Positions 1 through 7,217 of a DNA stretch of 11,651 nucleotides are shown piece after piece; positions within the stretch are counted from its first letter, which is position 1; every line of letters starts with the position of its first letter. Location of the stretch: assembly GCA_021788565.1 (NCBI GenBank), contig JAJYKO010000087.1, positions 1 to 11,651 on the forward strand. Direction: 5' to 3'. The position numbers were made by a program, and so were the translations under genes. The stretch comes from Chloroflexota bacterium (GTDB lineage: Bacteria > Chloroflexota > UBA6077). A model generated the notes under the pieces. The model was not told where the DNA came from. It searched no databases and was given only the letters and a program-made list of their open reading frames with translations.

Positions 1-417
1 TGACACCGAAGGGGCGGGACATCACGGCGCGCGCTGAAGGATTCGAGTCGGGACACACGGCAGGCTTTGCTGAGTGCCGCTGCATGATGACCCTCTCCGC
101 CCTCTCAGTTCAATGAATCGGTGGTTTGATCTGGCTCACAATAGGTTGACACAGAGGGCTACGATGAGCATCGGTGTCTCCGGACATCTCGGAGGACCCT
201 CTCGCGCTCATACGTAGCGAGGAGCGAGGGGGTCCTTGCCATTTCTCGGACATCCCACGCTCCCACGGCCACCAACGACAACGCAACCACCAACGGCGTC
301 CCGGAGCGTCGTCACGCTCAACGCCGCTTCAGTTGGAGTTCATGGGCATTGAATGTGTCGCCCTACAGGCGGTTCAGAGGGGCACGTTATTACTGACCGG
401 GTGAGGAGTTGGACTTC
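1..417. other. left-edge region without a convincing gene
   Basis: I see no recognisable protein here in any frame. Short open frames exist but their translations are rich in Arg, Ser, Pro and His with no family resemblance. A minus-strand frame opens at an ATG at 83-85 with a purine-rich stretch just upstream and stays open to the window edge for about 28 codons; it could be the start of a gene lying to the left, but I do not recognise it. The only structure I can support is the hairpin at 194-235. No T-run terminator follows the IclR stop codon at 418. Confidence 0.4.
194..235. repeat. imperfect 12-bp inverted repeat (hairpin)
   Basis: GGACCC at 194-199 pairs with GGGTCC at 230-235, and CTCGC at 201-205 pairs with GCGAG at 224-228, with one T-G wobble (200/229) between the two blocks. 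The loop (206-223) can itself pair GCT with AGC. There is no T-tract on either side, so a classical intrinsic terminator is not supported. It could be a structured RNA element, a relic of a mobile element end, or a weak bidirectional stop for the IclR transcript. Confidence 0.45.
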
Positions 418-1239
418 TCAGCGACCACGGACATTTGGGTTAGGCGCCTGGCCAAGCTGCTCGGACAGCAGCTGTGCGGTATGTGCAACGGACAGCGCCA
501 ACCCCGATGACTTGCCTTCAGGCACGGACTGCATGGTTCCGACGACCGCGATAGCTGCCATTATCCGCTCCTGTCTGTCGAGTATCGGTGCAGCTATCGT
601 CCTCACCCCCCTCACCAGCGTGGCGTTGACGGCCAACCGGCTTTCACGTATGGCAGGGAGGCTGGCAAGAACCTCGCTGGCCAAGTGGGCCGGGAGGTTG
701 GAGGTCAGTCGCCTGTTGAGGTCCTGATCGTTCAGAAACGCCAAAAATATTCTGGCCTGAGCCGAGTCGATGTCGAGGGTGGCTCCGATCCTCACGAGTA
801 CGTGCACCACCTTATCCATGTCCTCAACCACGCGGACGATTACAGGTCCCCTACCCCCCCAGATGGACATGACGCAGGTCTCATGGGTCTCGCCGGTCAG
901 ACGCCGCATGTAGGGATCCGCGATGTCGAGGACTTGCTGTGAGTCGAGGGCAATCGTACCCAACTTAATCATGAGGGGTCCGGGACAGTAGCCTTCGTCC
1001 ACCCTTGCCAGAAATCCGTTGGCAGCCAGGGAGGTCAGGTATCTGTGAGCCGTGGATCGCTGCATTCCGAGCTCCTGCTCGAGATCGAGGAGTCGTATGG
1101 CGAGGCGGGCGGGGGAGAAAAGACCGAGGATTTCCTCGCAGCGATCGATCACTTGAATTGTCTGGGGGGAAGGTTGTGCGTCGTCGGGGCTGGGTTCGCG
1201 CCTCAGCGCAGTATTCAAGGTTGACGCGTCTTCCCGCAT
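418..1239 (-). CDS. IclR-family transcriptional regulator
   Basis: This is a DNA-binding regulator that probably senses the substrate or an intermediate of the adjacent cluster. From the chosen start the protein is 273 residues, close to the usual 250-270 of the family. An N-terminal winged helix-turn-helix lies at about residues 27-95, with helix residues resembling LEQELGMQRSTAHRYLTSL and a wing ending in GFLARVDEGY. The IclR effector domain follows (VLDIADPYMRRLTGETHETC, then VHVLVRIGATLDIDSAQARI, then the late VRGVRTIAAPIL segment). The open frame extends 45 codons further upstream to 1374, but the family N-terminus and a GAGAG stretch just upstream favour the ATG at 1239. It is divergent from the catabolic genes, the usual arrangement for a local IclR regulator. 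Whether it represses or activates cannot be told from sequence. Confidence 0.9.
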   Translation of the reverse strand: MREDASTLNTALRREPSPDDAQPSPQTIQVIDRCEEILGLFSPARLAIRLLDLEQELGMQRSTAHRYLTSLAANGFLARVDEGYCPGPLMIKLGTIALDSQQVLDIADPYMRRLTGETHETCVMSIWGGRGPVIVRVVEDMDKVVHVLVRIGATLDIDSAQARIFLAFLNDQDLNRRLTSNLPAHLASEVLASLPAIRESRLAVNATLVRGVRTIAAPILDRQERIMAAIAVVGTMQSVPEGKSSGLALSVAHTAQLLSEQLGQAPNPNVRGR

Positions 1240-1392
1240 TGCGGCACTCTCGTTTCTGGTGATCGATATACAACCATTATGAAAATTAGCACAGGCGCAG
1301 ACGATTACAAGATGTTTGTGATACAGTTCCCGTCTGACGGAATAACCAGTTCTGATAGTAAGAACAAAGAACACCGATCAGGGGGTAGATGA
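1240..1392. promoter_or_regulatory. divergent intergenic control region
   Basis: This AT-rich stretch separates the IclR gene from the plus-strand cluster and must hold the promoters for at least one, probably both. The base composition drops sharply in GC relative to the flanking genes between about 1260 and 1375. I could not choose a -35/-10 pair with confidence on either strand. The hexamer TGATCG occurs at 1260-1265 and again at 1394-1399, and its complement CGATCA at 1375-1380. These and the 1349-1365 palindrome are the best candidates for regulator contacts. Confidence 0.55.
1349..1365. promoter_or_regulatory. candidate operator GTTCT-N7-AGAAC
   Basis: A perfect 5-bp inverted repeat with a 7-bp spacer, 17 bp overall, sits in the divergent region. 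The right arm is followed at once by a second AGAACA-like copy (about 1361-1373 reads AGAACAAAGAACA). The size and symmetry suit an IclR-family dimer site, and its place between the regulator and the operon fits. The assignment is inference; no binding consensus is known for this regulator. Confidence 0.4.
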
Positions 1393-1399
1393 ATGATCG
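1375..1399. promoter_or_regulatory. inverted repeat CGATCA-N13-TGATCG
   Basis: Two 6-bp arms at 1375-1380 and 1394-1399 are perfect reverse complements separated by 13 bp. The spacer contains the AGGGGG that would serve as ribosome binding site for the small ORF starting at 1393, so the repeat could be an operator at DNA level or a weak hairpin that hides that site in the RNA. A third TGATCG copy lies at 1260-1265. Confidence 0.3.
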
Positions 1400-1500
1400 T
1401 GGCTGGTGGTATGGGTCGGCCGGTGAGTTGGCTGGAGAAGAGGCTGAGTCCGGACGCTCGGGGGCATTATGGGCATGTCAACAGCAATCGGGGTGCCTAG
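1393..1500 (+). CDS. possible 35-aa leader peptide
   Basis: A short frame begins at the ATG at 1393, preceded at about 7 nt by AGGGGG (1380-1385), a better ribosome binding site than that of the large gene downstream. It runs 35 codons and its TAG (1498-1500) directly abuts the ATG of the cupin gene at 1501. The peptide contains MGRPVSWLEKRLSPDARGHY and shows no family I recognise, no signal peptide and no run of one amino acid that would suggest classical attenuation. The stop-start junction suggests translational coupling: ribosomes ending here could start on the cupin gene, whose own upstream sequence is weak. It may equally be chance. Confidence 0.35.
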   Translation: MIVAGGMGRPVSWLEKRLSPDARGHYGHVNSNRGA

Positions 1501-2412
1501 ATGGCTTACGATTCGAGCGATCCGCGTTCGAGCCTTGCTAGTGCACCGGTAGCGAGTTCCCCTTCCAGCATTGCTGATGCCGATTTTGTGAATTTCCATG
1601 ATGTGGAACCGTCTGTTGCCGCTTCTGGACAGAAGACCTGGTTGGTCAGGGGTCAGAACTTCGTTGTCTCGTATACAGAGGTCAATGGCGCGGCTGAGTT
1701 TCTCCGGGAAGAGCAGCAGGATGAGTGGGTCCTCCTAGTCCCCGGATCGGGTCTCGAGGCGGTCTCTCTGGAGGTGGGGACCGAAGAGCTGGCTATTCAG
1801 TCGAGGTCGATCGCCTTCGTCCCGCCGGGGAGTTCAAGGCTCCGGGCAAAGGGAACCGGCCAGTTGGTGAGGTTGTTCACGTTGAAGGCCGGCGATCTGA
1901 TGCAAGGAGCGCTTAATTCGGAGTCCTACCTTGTAGACCATCCCAACGTCACTCCGTTCTCCCCTTGGCCGACGGCTGATGGTGATCCGCGGGTGCATGT
2001 CTATTCCCTGGATGTGCCACCGGCGGAGGGTAGGTTCGGGCGCATCTTTCGCTGCAGCACCTTCATGGTCAACTTTCTGGACCCTACGGTTGGCCCACGG
2101 GACACGGCGCGCATGTCTCCGCACACACATGACGACTTCGAGCAGTGCTCGCTTGCCGTGGAGGGCGATTATTACCACCACATCAGGTGGCCCTGGACAA
2201 CTAACAAGAATGAGTGGAGGGAGGACCAGCACCGGCATTGCCCAAGTCCTTCGGTGGTGGTGATTCCTCCCCCAGCCATTCATACCTCGCAGGCGGTAGA
2301 TCGCGGGATCAACCAGCTTGTTGACATTTTCTGCCCGCCGAGGGTGGATTTTTCGGCGAAGCCCGGATGGGTCTTGAATGCGGCGGATTACCCCACCGAG
2401 TACGACCGGTGA
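1501..2412 (+). CDS. cupin-domain protein (probable bicupin enzyme)
   Basis: This 303-residue protein appears to carry two cupin folds. The C-terminal one has the classical metal motif: H208-T-H210 followed by E214 and G222 (in SPHTHDDFEQ), and a second-motif histidine H261 after VVVIPPPAIH. These residues would bind one Fe, Mn or Zn ion. The N-terminal half has a degenerate cupin (WVLLVPGSGLEAVSL, then SIAFVPPGSSRLRA) with no histidine cluster and is probably structural. The first 30 residues are Ser/Ala-rich and look disordered. The start is fixed by an in-frame TAG immediately upstream. Cupins in catabolic operons often act as isomerases, dioxygenases or lyases; the reaction here is not identifiable. 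It is the first large gene of the run, 63 nt before the DUF6282 gene, so a step early in the pathway is plausible. Confidence 0.75.
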   Translation: MAYDSSDPRSSLASAPVASSPSSIADADFVNFHDVEPSVAASGQKTWLVRGQNFVVSYTEVNGAAEFLREEQQDEWVLLVPGSGLEAVSLEVGTEELAIQSRSIAFVPPGSSRLRAKGTGQLVRLFTLKAGDLMQGALNSESYLVDHPNVTPFSPWPTADGDPRVHVYSLDVPPAEGRFGRIFRCSTFMVNFLDPTVGPRDTARMSPHTHDDFEQCSLAVEGDYYHHIRWPWTTNKNEWREDQHRHCPSPSVVVIPPPAIHTSQAVDRGINQLVDIFCPPRVDFSAKPGWVLNAADYPTEYDR

Positions 2413-2475
2413 AGGTCGGACCGGCAATGCCAAAGACTACTTGTGTAGAGCTAATAGGAAGGATGGAGTTAGGCC

Positions 2476-3378
2476 ATGGTCACAGAGGTTGATGAGCTTT
2501 TAAGGGGTGCTGTTGATCTGCACTATCATTCAGGACCTTCACCGTTCCCGCGGAGAATGGACGTCGTGGATGCCGCGAAGCTTTATGACGAGGCGGGCTT
2601 TGCTGCTGCGGTGATGAAATCGCATCACCACTCCACAGTCTTCGAGGTGCTGGCGCTTCGGCCGGTAGCGCTTGACCAGCTGGCGACAAAGATTTACGGG
2701 GGTATTGCTCTCAACGGTCCTGTGGGCGGCCTGAACCCAAGGGCAGTAGACGTCTCCTTGCGAATGGGCGGCAAGATCGTATGGTTCCCGACAATGTCCA
2801 GCAAGGCGCATCTGGCCTACCACGAGCTTCACAAGGATTCTCCTTTTCCGACGGCGAGTTTTCCGTTGAAGGAGGAAGAGGAGTTAAGCGTTCTTGATTC
2901 GGGTGGGCAGCTCAAGAACGAAGTGATGGAAATCCTTGAGATCATCAAGGACACTGACGCGATTCTGTCCTTCGGCCACATGGGCTTTGATCAGGTGACG
3001 CCAGTACTCAAGGCGGCAAAGTCGCTCGGAATCGAGAAGATGATCCTCAGCCATCCGGACTTTGTCCAGGGAATTACCGTCGATCAGGCGAAGACGCTGA
3101 CATCCGAGGGTGTCTTCATGGAGCACTGCCTGGGGATGTACAACGACCAATCTCCGAGAAACGACGTATGGCCAATCGAGAGGTTGGTCAATTGGATCAA
3201 CGAGATAGGACCGGAGCACACTGTGCTCGGCTCGGATGTGGGTCAGAAGTCGAATCCGCCGGTTGTAGACACATACAAGCGCGTGGTCGAGCTACTTGTG
3301 GTCGCTGGCGTGACCGAGCAGGCACTTGAGGCCGTCCTCTGTCACAACGGAAGAAATCTACTGGGTATCGGAAACTAG
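2476..3378 (+). CDS. DUF6282-family metal-dependent hydrolase-like protein
   Basis: The 300-residue product resembles DUF6282 proteins, which look like amidohydrolase/PHP-type TIM-barrel enzymes. Candidate metal ligands appear in the expected order: D14-x-H16-x-H18 near the N-terminus (VDLHYHSGPS), K48 and the triple histidine H50-H52 (MKSHHHST), H168 (SFGHMGFD), H193 (LSHPDF) and D254 (LGSDVGQ), the last like the strand-8 aspartate of amidohydrolases. No signal peptide is present, so it should be cytosolic. A GGAG 7 nt upstream of the ATG supports the start. The family has no firmly assigned reaction that I know of. Its place between a cupin and an ABC importer suggests hydrolysis, or a lyase or isomerase step, on the imported compound. 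I am fairly sure of the family and unsure of the chemistry. Confidence 0.8.
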   Translation: MVTEVDELLRGAVDLHYHSGPSPFPRRMDVVDAAKLYDEAGFAAAVMKSHHHSTVFEVLALRPVALDQLATKIYGGIALNGPVGGLNPRAVDVSLRMGGKIVWFPTMSSKAHLAYHELHKDSPFPTASFPLKEEEELSVLDSGGQLKNEVMEILEIIKDTDAILSFGHMGFDQVTPVLKAAKSLGIEKMILSHPDFVQGITVDQAKTLTSEGVFMEHCLGMYNDQSPRNDVWPIERLVNWINEIGPEHTVLGSDVGQKSNPPVVDTYKRVVELLVVAGVTEQALEAVLCHNGRNLLGIGN

Positions 3379-3415
3379 CCGGAGATGGATCTCCGAAGTC
3401 GAAAAGGGGGAGATA

Positions 3416-4612
3416 ATGGAAGGTCCTAGTAAAAGAAAGAGCCTGCTCACTGCTGGTGTGTCGGTTGGAATGGCAGCGACGCTGCTGGCGGCTTGCGGTT
3501 CGTCTTCATCGTCCAATTCCTCTGCCGCCTCCCAGAGCAAGGCCCCGATCCAGCTCGGCGTAGCAGTCGGTTTGACCGGGTATCTAGCCGCTGATGACGT
3601 TCCATTTTCGGAGGGGGTGAAGCTTGCGGCTGCCGCATTGAACGCCCATGGAGGTGTAAACGGTCACAAAATCGTGGTGACCGTTTCCAATATGGACTCC
3701 TCTGCGGCGACCGGAGTGACCGTCGTGACCCAGATGATCGATCAGACTCATATAGATGCACTGATCGGAGGATCGGTATCGGCGGCGACCGCTGCATACG
3801 CTCCGCTGCTCGCGAGGGCGCAGGTGCCGATGGTGGCTGCTTCGGTGCTTCCGTCCGACAACCAGTGGGAGTTCTCCACGCTCCAGCCGACCAGCGAGAC
3901 GAACGCTGACGACCTAGGTTTTGTGAAGTCGAAGTTGCACCTTCAGAAGGTGGCGGTAATCTACTCTGAAACACCTTACGGAGAAGGTGCCGCGAAGCAG
4001 ATAGAAGCAGAGGCCGCTGGCCTTGGTTTGAATGTGGTTAGCTCTCAGGGTGTGCTGACCAGTGCGACTGACATTACTCCGCAGTTACAGACCGCCGTGA
4101 GTAGCGGAGCCCAGGCCATAGTAGATGTGCTTACCGGGCCCATCCACCTGGTCGAGGCAAAGGATGCTGCTAACCTGGGGATGCATATTCCCATAATCAT
4201 GGGGCAGGATACCCGCTCCATTTTCAAGCAGGCCACCAGTGCCTACCCGAATGTCTACTGGACAGCACTTGGAGCCCAGGTGTACCCCGCCAACGTCAAT
4301 CCTGCCGTCAAGGCGGCGAATGCTGCCTTCGGCCCGGTATACCAGAAGTCCTATGGAAGTGCTCCCGGAGAGGCCAACGCGGCTAGAGGGTGGGATTCGG
4401 TCCAGATCCTTGCGCAGGCGATCAGGTCGTCGGGTGCAATTACCGGCAAGAAGCTTGACCTGGCACTTCAGAACGTCAGTTACGCCGGGAACGAGACCGA
4501 GTACCGCTACAGCGCTTCGGACCATACCGGTCAGCTGTCCGTGGCAAATCCTCTAGGTATTGGCCATTACGTGGGCGGTAAAAAAGAGATCGTCTATACG
4601 GCGTCCAAGTAA
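3416..4612 (+). CDS. LIV-type ABC transporter substrate-binding lipoprotein
   Basis: This 398-residue protein would capture the solute outside the membrane and deliver it to LivH/LivM. The N-terminus is a lipoprotein signal: basic KRK, a hydrophobic stretch, then the lipobox L24-A-A-C27 followed by a Ser-rich linker. The mature part is a type I periplasmic-binding fold (Peripla_BP_6) beginning IQLGVAVGLTGYLAADD, with the hinge-region GGSVSAATAAYAPLLARAQV and the second-lobe start KVAVIYSETPYGEGAAKQ. The open frame extends 30 codons upstream into the DUF6282 gene, but AAGGGGGAG just before the ATG at 3416 and the signal peptide fix the start. The ligand cannot be read from sequence; this family takes up amino acids, amides, urea and aromatic acids. 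Confidence 0.92.
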   Translation: MEGPSKRKSLLTAGVSVGMAATLLAACGSSSSSNSSAASQSKAPIQLGVAVGLTGYLAADDVPFSEGVKLAAAALNAHGGVNGHKIVVTVSNMDSSAATGVTVVTQMIDQTHIDALIGGSVSAATAAYAPLLARAQVPMVAASVLPSDNQWEFSTLQPTSETNADDLGFVKSKLHLQKVAVIYSETPYGEGAAKQIEAEAAGLGLNVVSSQGVLTSATDITPQLQTAVSSGAQAIVDVLTGPIHLVEAKDAANLGMHIPIIMGQDTRSIFKQATSAYPNVYWTALGAQVYPANVNPAVKAANAAFGPVYQKSYGSAPGEANAARGWDSVQILAQAIRSSGAITGKKLDLALQNVSYAGNETEYRYSASDHTGQLSVANPLGIGHYVGGKKEIVYTASK

Positions 4613-4630
4613 GCCAGGCCCGGAATACCT

Positions 4631-5377
4631 ATGCAGAATACCGCGCCAGAGAGTCGGCCCATCTTGCTTGAAGTCGAGGACTTACGGGTCCGCTATGGCC
4701 AGATCGAAGCCGTGCGAGGGGTCTCACTTAGGGTCGGATCAGGGGCGTTTGTCCTTGTTCTCGGGCCTAACGGCGCCGGGAAGACCACATTGCTCTCGGC
4801 CATCGCAGGAATTGTCGGTTCAAGCTCTGGAACGGTGCGGTTGAAAGGTCGGGATCTTGCCAGGACCCCGGCGGCACGCAGAGTTCGGTTGGGCCTGTCG
4901 ATGGTGCCCGAGGGCAGGGGAGTTCTGAAGGGCCTGAGCGTGAGGGAGAACCTCTTCCTTGGTTGGCACGCATCGCCGCGACCTCGGAAGATGGGCTTCG
5001 AGGAGGCGGTCGAGGAGGTAACAGAGATCTTTCCCAGGCTCCGCGAGAGGATCGGCCAGGACTGCAGCACCCTGAGCGGAGGGGAGATGCAGATGCTGGC
5101 CGTTCTTCGGGCGGTTCTTGCTCGGCCATCGGTGTTGCTTCTTGACGAACCATCTCTTGGTTTGGCACCGAGAGCCGTCGAGGCGGTCTACGGGGCCCTG
5201 GCGGAGCTCAGCAAGGAGGGACTGCCGTTACTTGTGGTTGAGCAAAAGAACGTACCGCTATCGCTCGTCCCTGAGAGGACACTTGTCATGAGGGAAGGCA
5301 AGGTGGTGGCTGAGGTGTTTAACGGGCGCCCCGGAGAAGATGACCTGGCGAACCTTTACCTTGGGGGCGCGCGATGA
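4631..5377 (+). CDS. livF: LIV-type ABC transporter ATP-binding protein (LivF)
   Basis: One of two ATPases powering the importer, 248 residues as usual for LivF. It shows Walker A GPNGAGKT (45-52), the signature LSGGE (148-152), and Walker B LLLDEP with D172 and the catalytic E173. The switch position reads VVEQKN, and LivF proteins usually carry Gln here (VEQN) rather than the His of other ABC ATPases. MVPEGRGVLKGLSVRENL after the Q-loop is also typical of LivF. The gene starts 18 nt after the binding-protein gene and its last 4 nt overlap the livM start (ATGA at 5374). The ribosome binding site is weak, so translation may depend on the upstream gene. Confidence 0.93.
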   Translation: MQNTAPESRPILLEVEDLRVRYGQIEAVRGVSLRVGSGAFVLVLGPNGAGKTTLLSAIAGIVGSSSGTVRLKGRDLARTPAARRVRLGLSMVPEGRGVLKGLSVRENLFLGWHASPRPRKMGFEEAVEEVTEIFPRLRERIGQDCSTLSGGEMQMLAVLRAVLARPSVLLLDEPSLGLAPRAVEAVYGALAELSKEGLPLLVVEQKNVPLSLVPERTLVMREGKVVAEVFNGRPGEDDLANLYLGGAR

Positions 5378-6399
5378 GGCCTCGAGTTGCCTTGAGACCC
5401 ACCGGCTCAAGGGCTTTCAGAGCGTTGGCGATTGCTGTCGGGGCGGTGCTGATTACGGGGCTTCCGATAGTCTTGGGGTCAAGCTTCTGGGTCTACAACG
5501 TGACGCTGATTGCGATTTACTCGATCGCGGTCATCGGCCTGAACATTCTCGTAGGATACGTAGGGATAGTGAGTTTTGCCCAGACGGCTTTTATGGCCGT
5601 CGGGGGTTATGGCGTCGCCGTTCTTAGTGTCAACGATCACTGGAACCCATGGTTGAGTTCCGTAGTCGCCACTGTGCTGGCAGGTTTGCTGGCGCTGGCG
5701 GTCGGGGTTCCCTTGTTGCGGCTCAGGAGCCACTACCTGACCATGGCGAGCTTTGGCCTTGCTGTAGCCGTCTACTATTTCGCGACGGGAGCGAGTTTCA
5801 CTGGCGGGGCGGTGGGAATCTCGGCGGTACCACCGCTTTCTATCGGGAGTTTGTCCTTTGGAAATCCAATCCCAATGGAGGTTCTCGTCAGCGCTATAGC
5901 CGTGCTGGCGATGTATCTGGTGAGTGTTCTTGCGTCCTCCCACATTGGAAGGGATTGGAGAGCTATCGCGGCCCGAGAGGACGTCGCGGAGAGTCTCGGG
6001 CTAAGGGTCTTTAACCGGCGGCTTTGGGCATTCGTGACAGCTTCGATGCTGGGCGCCGCCGCCGGGGTACTCTATGTCGAAGCTACCTCGTTCGCCAGCC
6101 CGGACCTGTATTCCACGACCGTAATGGTCAATCTGTTCGTGATGCTGTTTATCGGAGGGCGTTCGCGAACTACCGGTCCGGTTGTAGGAGCGGCGGTTGT
6201 GCTGCTGATCCCGGAGCTCTTCTCCAGCCTCTCCGGGTTCGAGGGGATCATCTTTGATGCGCTGCTGATCGTAATAATTCTCTTCTTCCCCAGTGGAGTT
6301 GCGGGGAGTTTGGCTGACCTTGCGAACCGGCTGATGCTCCGGTTCCAGCACAAGGATGCCGTAGAAGTGGTCGGGCTGATGGAGGTTACCGGTGAGTGA
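5374..6399 (+). CDS. livM: LIV-type ABC transporter permease (LivM)
   Basis: An integral membrane permease of 341 residues with about 8-10 hydrophobic segments, the first at about residues 17-35. The family motif GLNILVGYVGIVSFAQ lies at 55-70, and the cytoplasmic coupling loop that contacts the ATPase (GRDWRAIAAREDVAESLGL) starts at residue 192. It pairs with LivH to form the transmembrane channel. It overlaps livF by 4 nt (ATGA) and livG by 8 nt, so co-translation is expected. The C-terminal tail after the last membrane segment (from about FQHKDAVEV) is short and ends inside the livG start. Confidence 0.93.
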   Translation: MRPRVALRPTGSRAFRALAIAVGAVLITGLPIVLGSSFWVYNVTLIAIYSIAVIGLNILVGYVGIVSFAQTAFMAVGGYGVAVLSVNDHWNPWLSSVVATVLAGLLALAVGVPLLRLRSHYLTMASFGLAVAVYYFATGASFTGGAVGISAVPPLSIGSLSFGNPIPMEVLVSAIAVLAMYLVSVLASSHIGRDWRAIAAREDVAESLGLRVFNRRLWAFVTASMLGAAAGVLYVEATSFASPDLYSTTVMVNLFVMLFIGGRSRTTGPVVGAAVVLLIPELFSSLSGFEGIIFDALLIVIILFFPSGVAGSLADLANRLMLRFQHKDAVEVVGLMEVTGE

Positions 6400-7048
6400 T
6401 ACACCTCTTGAGGTACCCAGCGGCGTGGTCCTGGTTGCAGAAAAGCTGTGCAAGAGATTCGGCGGCGTGCAGGCGCTAAACGGAGTGGGTATTGAAGCCC
6501 GCTACGGGGAGGTAACCGGATTGATCGGACCCAACGGGGCGGGTAAGTCGACTCTGCTATCGGTGCTCGCTGGCAGCTGTGTGCCGGACTCCGGTCGGGT
6601 AGTCCTGGAGGGAGTCCAGTTGCCAAGCGGTAGACCCGAAAGGGTCGCAAGACTCGGTTTGGCGAGAACCTTTCAGCAGGCGAGCCCGATTCCAGACCTA
6701 ACGGTTCTGGAAAACGTCCTGCTTGGGGCCTCCAGGTCGGTGGCGGCTTCAATGCTCCAGGTAGCAGTCCGCTCCCGCGGATTGGCTCGCAAGGAGCACG
6801 CGATCCTAGAGGCAGCCATGACCATGCTGGAGAGACTCGAGCTGAAAAATGTCGCAAACCGGCGGGCATCTGCTCTTAGTTTTGGGCAGCTAAGACTACT
6901 GGAGATCGCGCGCGCTGATGACCAAACCAAAGGTGCTGCTCTTGGACGAGCCGGTAGCGGGATTGAACAAGGTCGAGACCGCGCAACTGGCAGCGGTCCT
7001 AAAGAGTATTGCTGCCGAGGGGATGGGTTTGATTCTGGTCGACCATGA
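6392..7048 (+). CDS. livG: LivG ATPase, N-terminal part before a frameshift
   Basis: The second ABC ATPase of the importer starts at a GTG (6392) with GGAGG 6 nt upstream. This frame gives the Walker A GPNGAGKS (46-53), the Q-loop region TFQQASPIPDLTVLENVLLG and the signature LSFGQ (162-166). The homology stops after LRLLEIAR at residue 174. From there the frame is off-family (DDQTKGAALGRAG onward) until it ends at 7048, and the true continuation is in the +1 frame, starting with the LMTKPKVLLLDEP of the next entry. The break lies in the alternating GC run at 6907-6915. Adding one GC unit would restore the family sequence EIARALMTKP. As written, this fragment lacks Walker B and the switch histidine and could not hydrolyse ATP alone. 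Confidence 0.9.
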   Translation: MSDTPLEVPSGVVLVAEKLCKRFGGVQALNGVGIEARYGEVTGLIGPNGAGKSTLLSVLAGSCVPDSGRVVLEGVQLPSGRPERVARLGLARTFQQASPIPDLTVLENVLLGASRSVAASMLQVAVRSRGLARKEHAILEAAMTMLERLELKNVANRRASALSFGQLRLLEIARADDQTKGAALGRAGSGIEQGRDRATGSGPKEYCCRGDGFDSGRP

Positions 7049-7217
7049 CGTTCCCTTCATTATGGATCTCTGCGCAAAGATATTCGCGCTGGACTACGGC
7101 ACTGTCATCGCGGTCGGAACCCCCGCCGAGATCGAGGGGAGCCCCGCTGTTCGTGCGGCCTACCTGGGGGGCGAGGCTGATTCCAGCATCCCCGCGGGCA
7201 ACGAGGAGGGTCTCTGA
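6918..7217 (+). CDS. livG: LivG ATPase, C-terminal part after the frameshift
   Basis: This frame supplies the missing half of LivG: Walker B VLLLDEP with the catalytic Glu, the D-loop VAGLN, and the switch histidine in LILVDHDVPF, then the C-terminal GTVIAVGTPAEI typical of LivG. Joined to residues 1-174 of the upstream part it gives about 275 residues, normal for LivG. An ATG is present at 6918, but there is no good ribosome binding site before it, so I read it as the rest of a broken gene rather than an independent one. Its TGA (7215-7217) overlaps the ATG of livH by one base, as in an intact operon. The sequence after the break is well conserved, which suggests a recent lesion, a sequencing error, or translational frameshifting. 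Confidence 0.88.
   Translation: MTKPKVLLLDEPVAGLNKVETAQLAAVLKSIAAEGMGLILVDHDVPFIMDLCAKIFALDYGTVIAVGTPAEIEGSPAVRAAYLGGEADSSIPAGNEEGL

Noticed and set aside
1..85. Minus-strand frame from an ATG at 83-85 open to the window edge
   Set aside because: About 28 codons only, no recognisable sequence; a purine-rich upstream stretch is not enough to call a gene.
174..727. Plus-strand ORFs of 76 and 124 codons near the left edge
   Set aside because: The first has no family-like sequence and atypical residue content; most of the second lies antisense to the IclR gene.
1240..1374. 45-codon N-terminal extension of the IclR frame
   Set aside because: The translation is unlike the family N-terminus and lies in AT-rich intergenic DNA; the ATG at 1239 suits family length.
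6072..6869. 265-codon minus-strand ORF across livM and livG
   Set aside because: Antisense to clearly conserved livM and livG; its sequence is rich in Arg, Pro and Ser as expected for a shadow frame.
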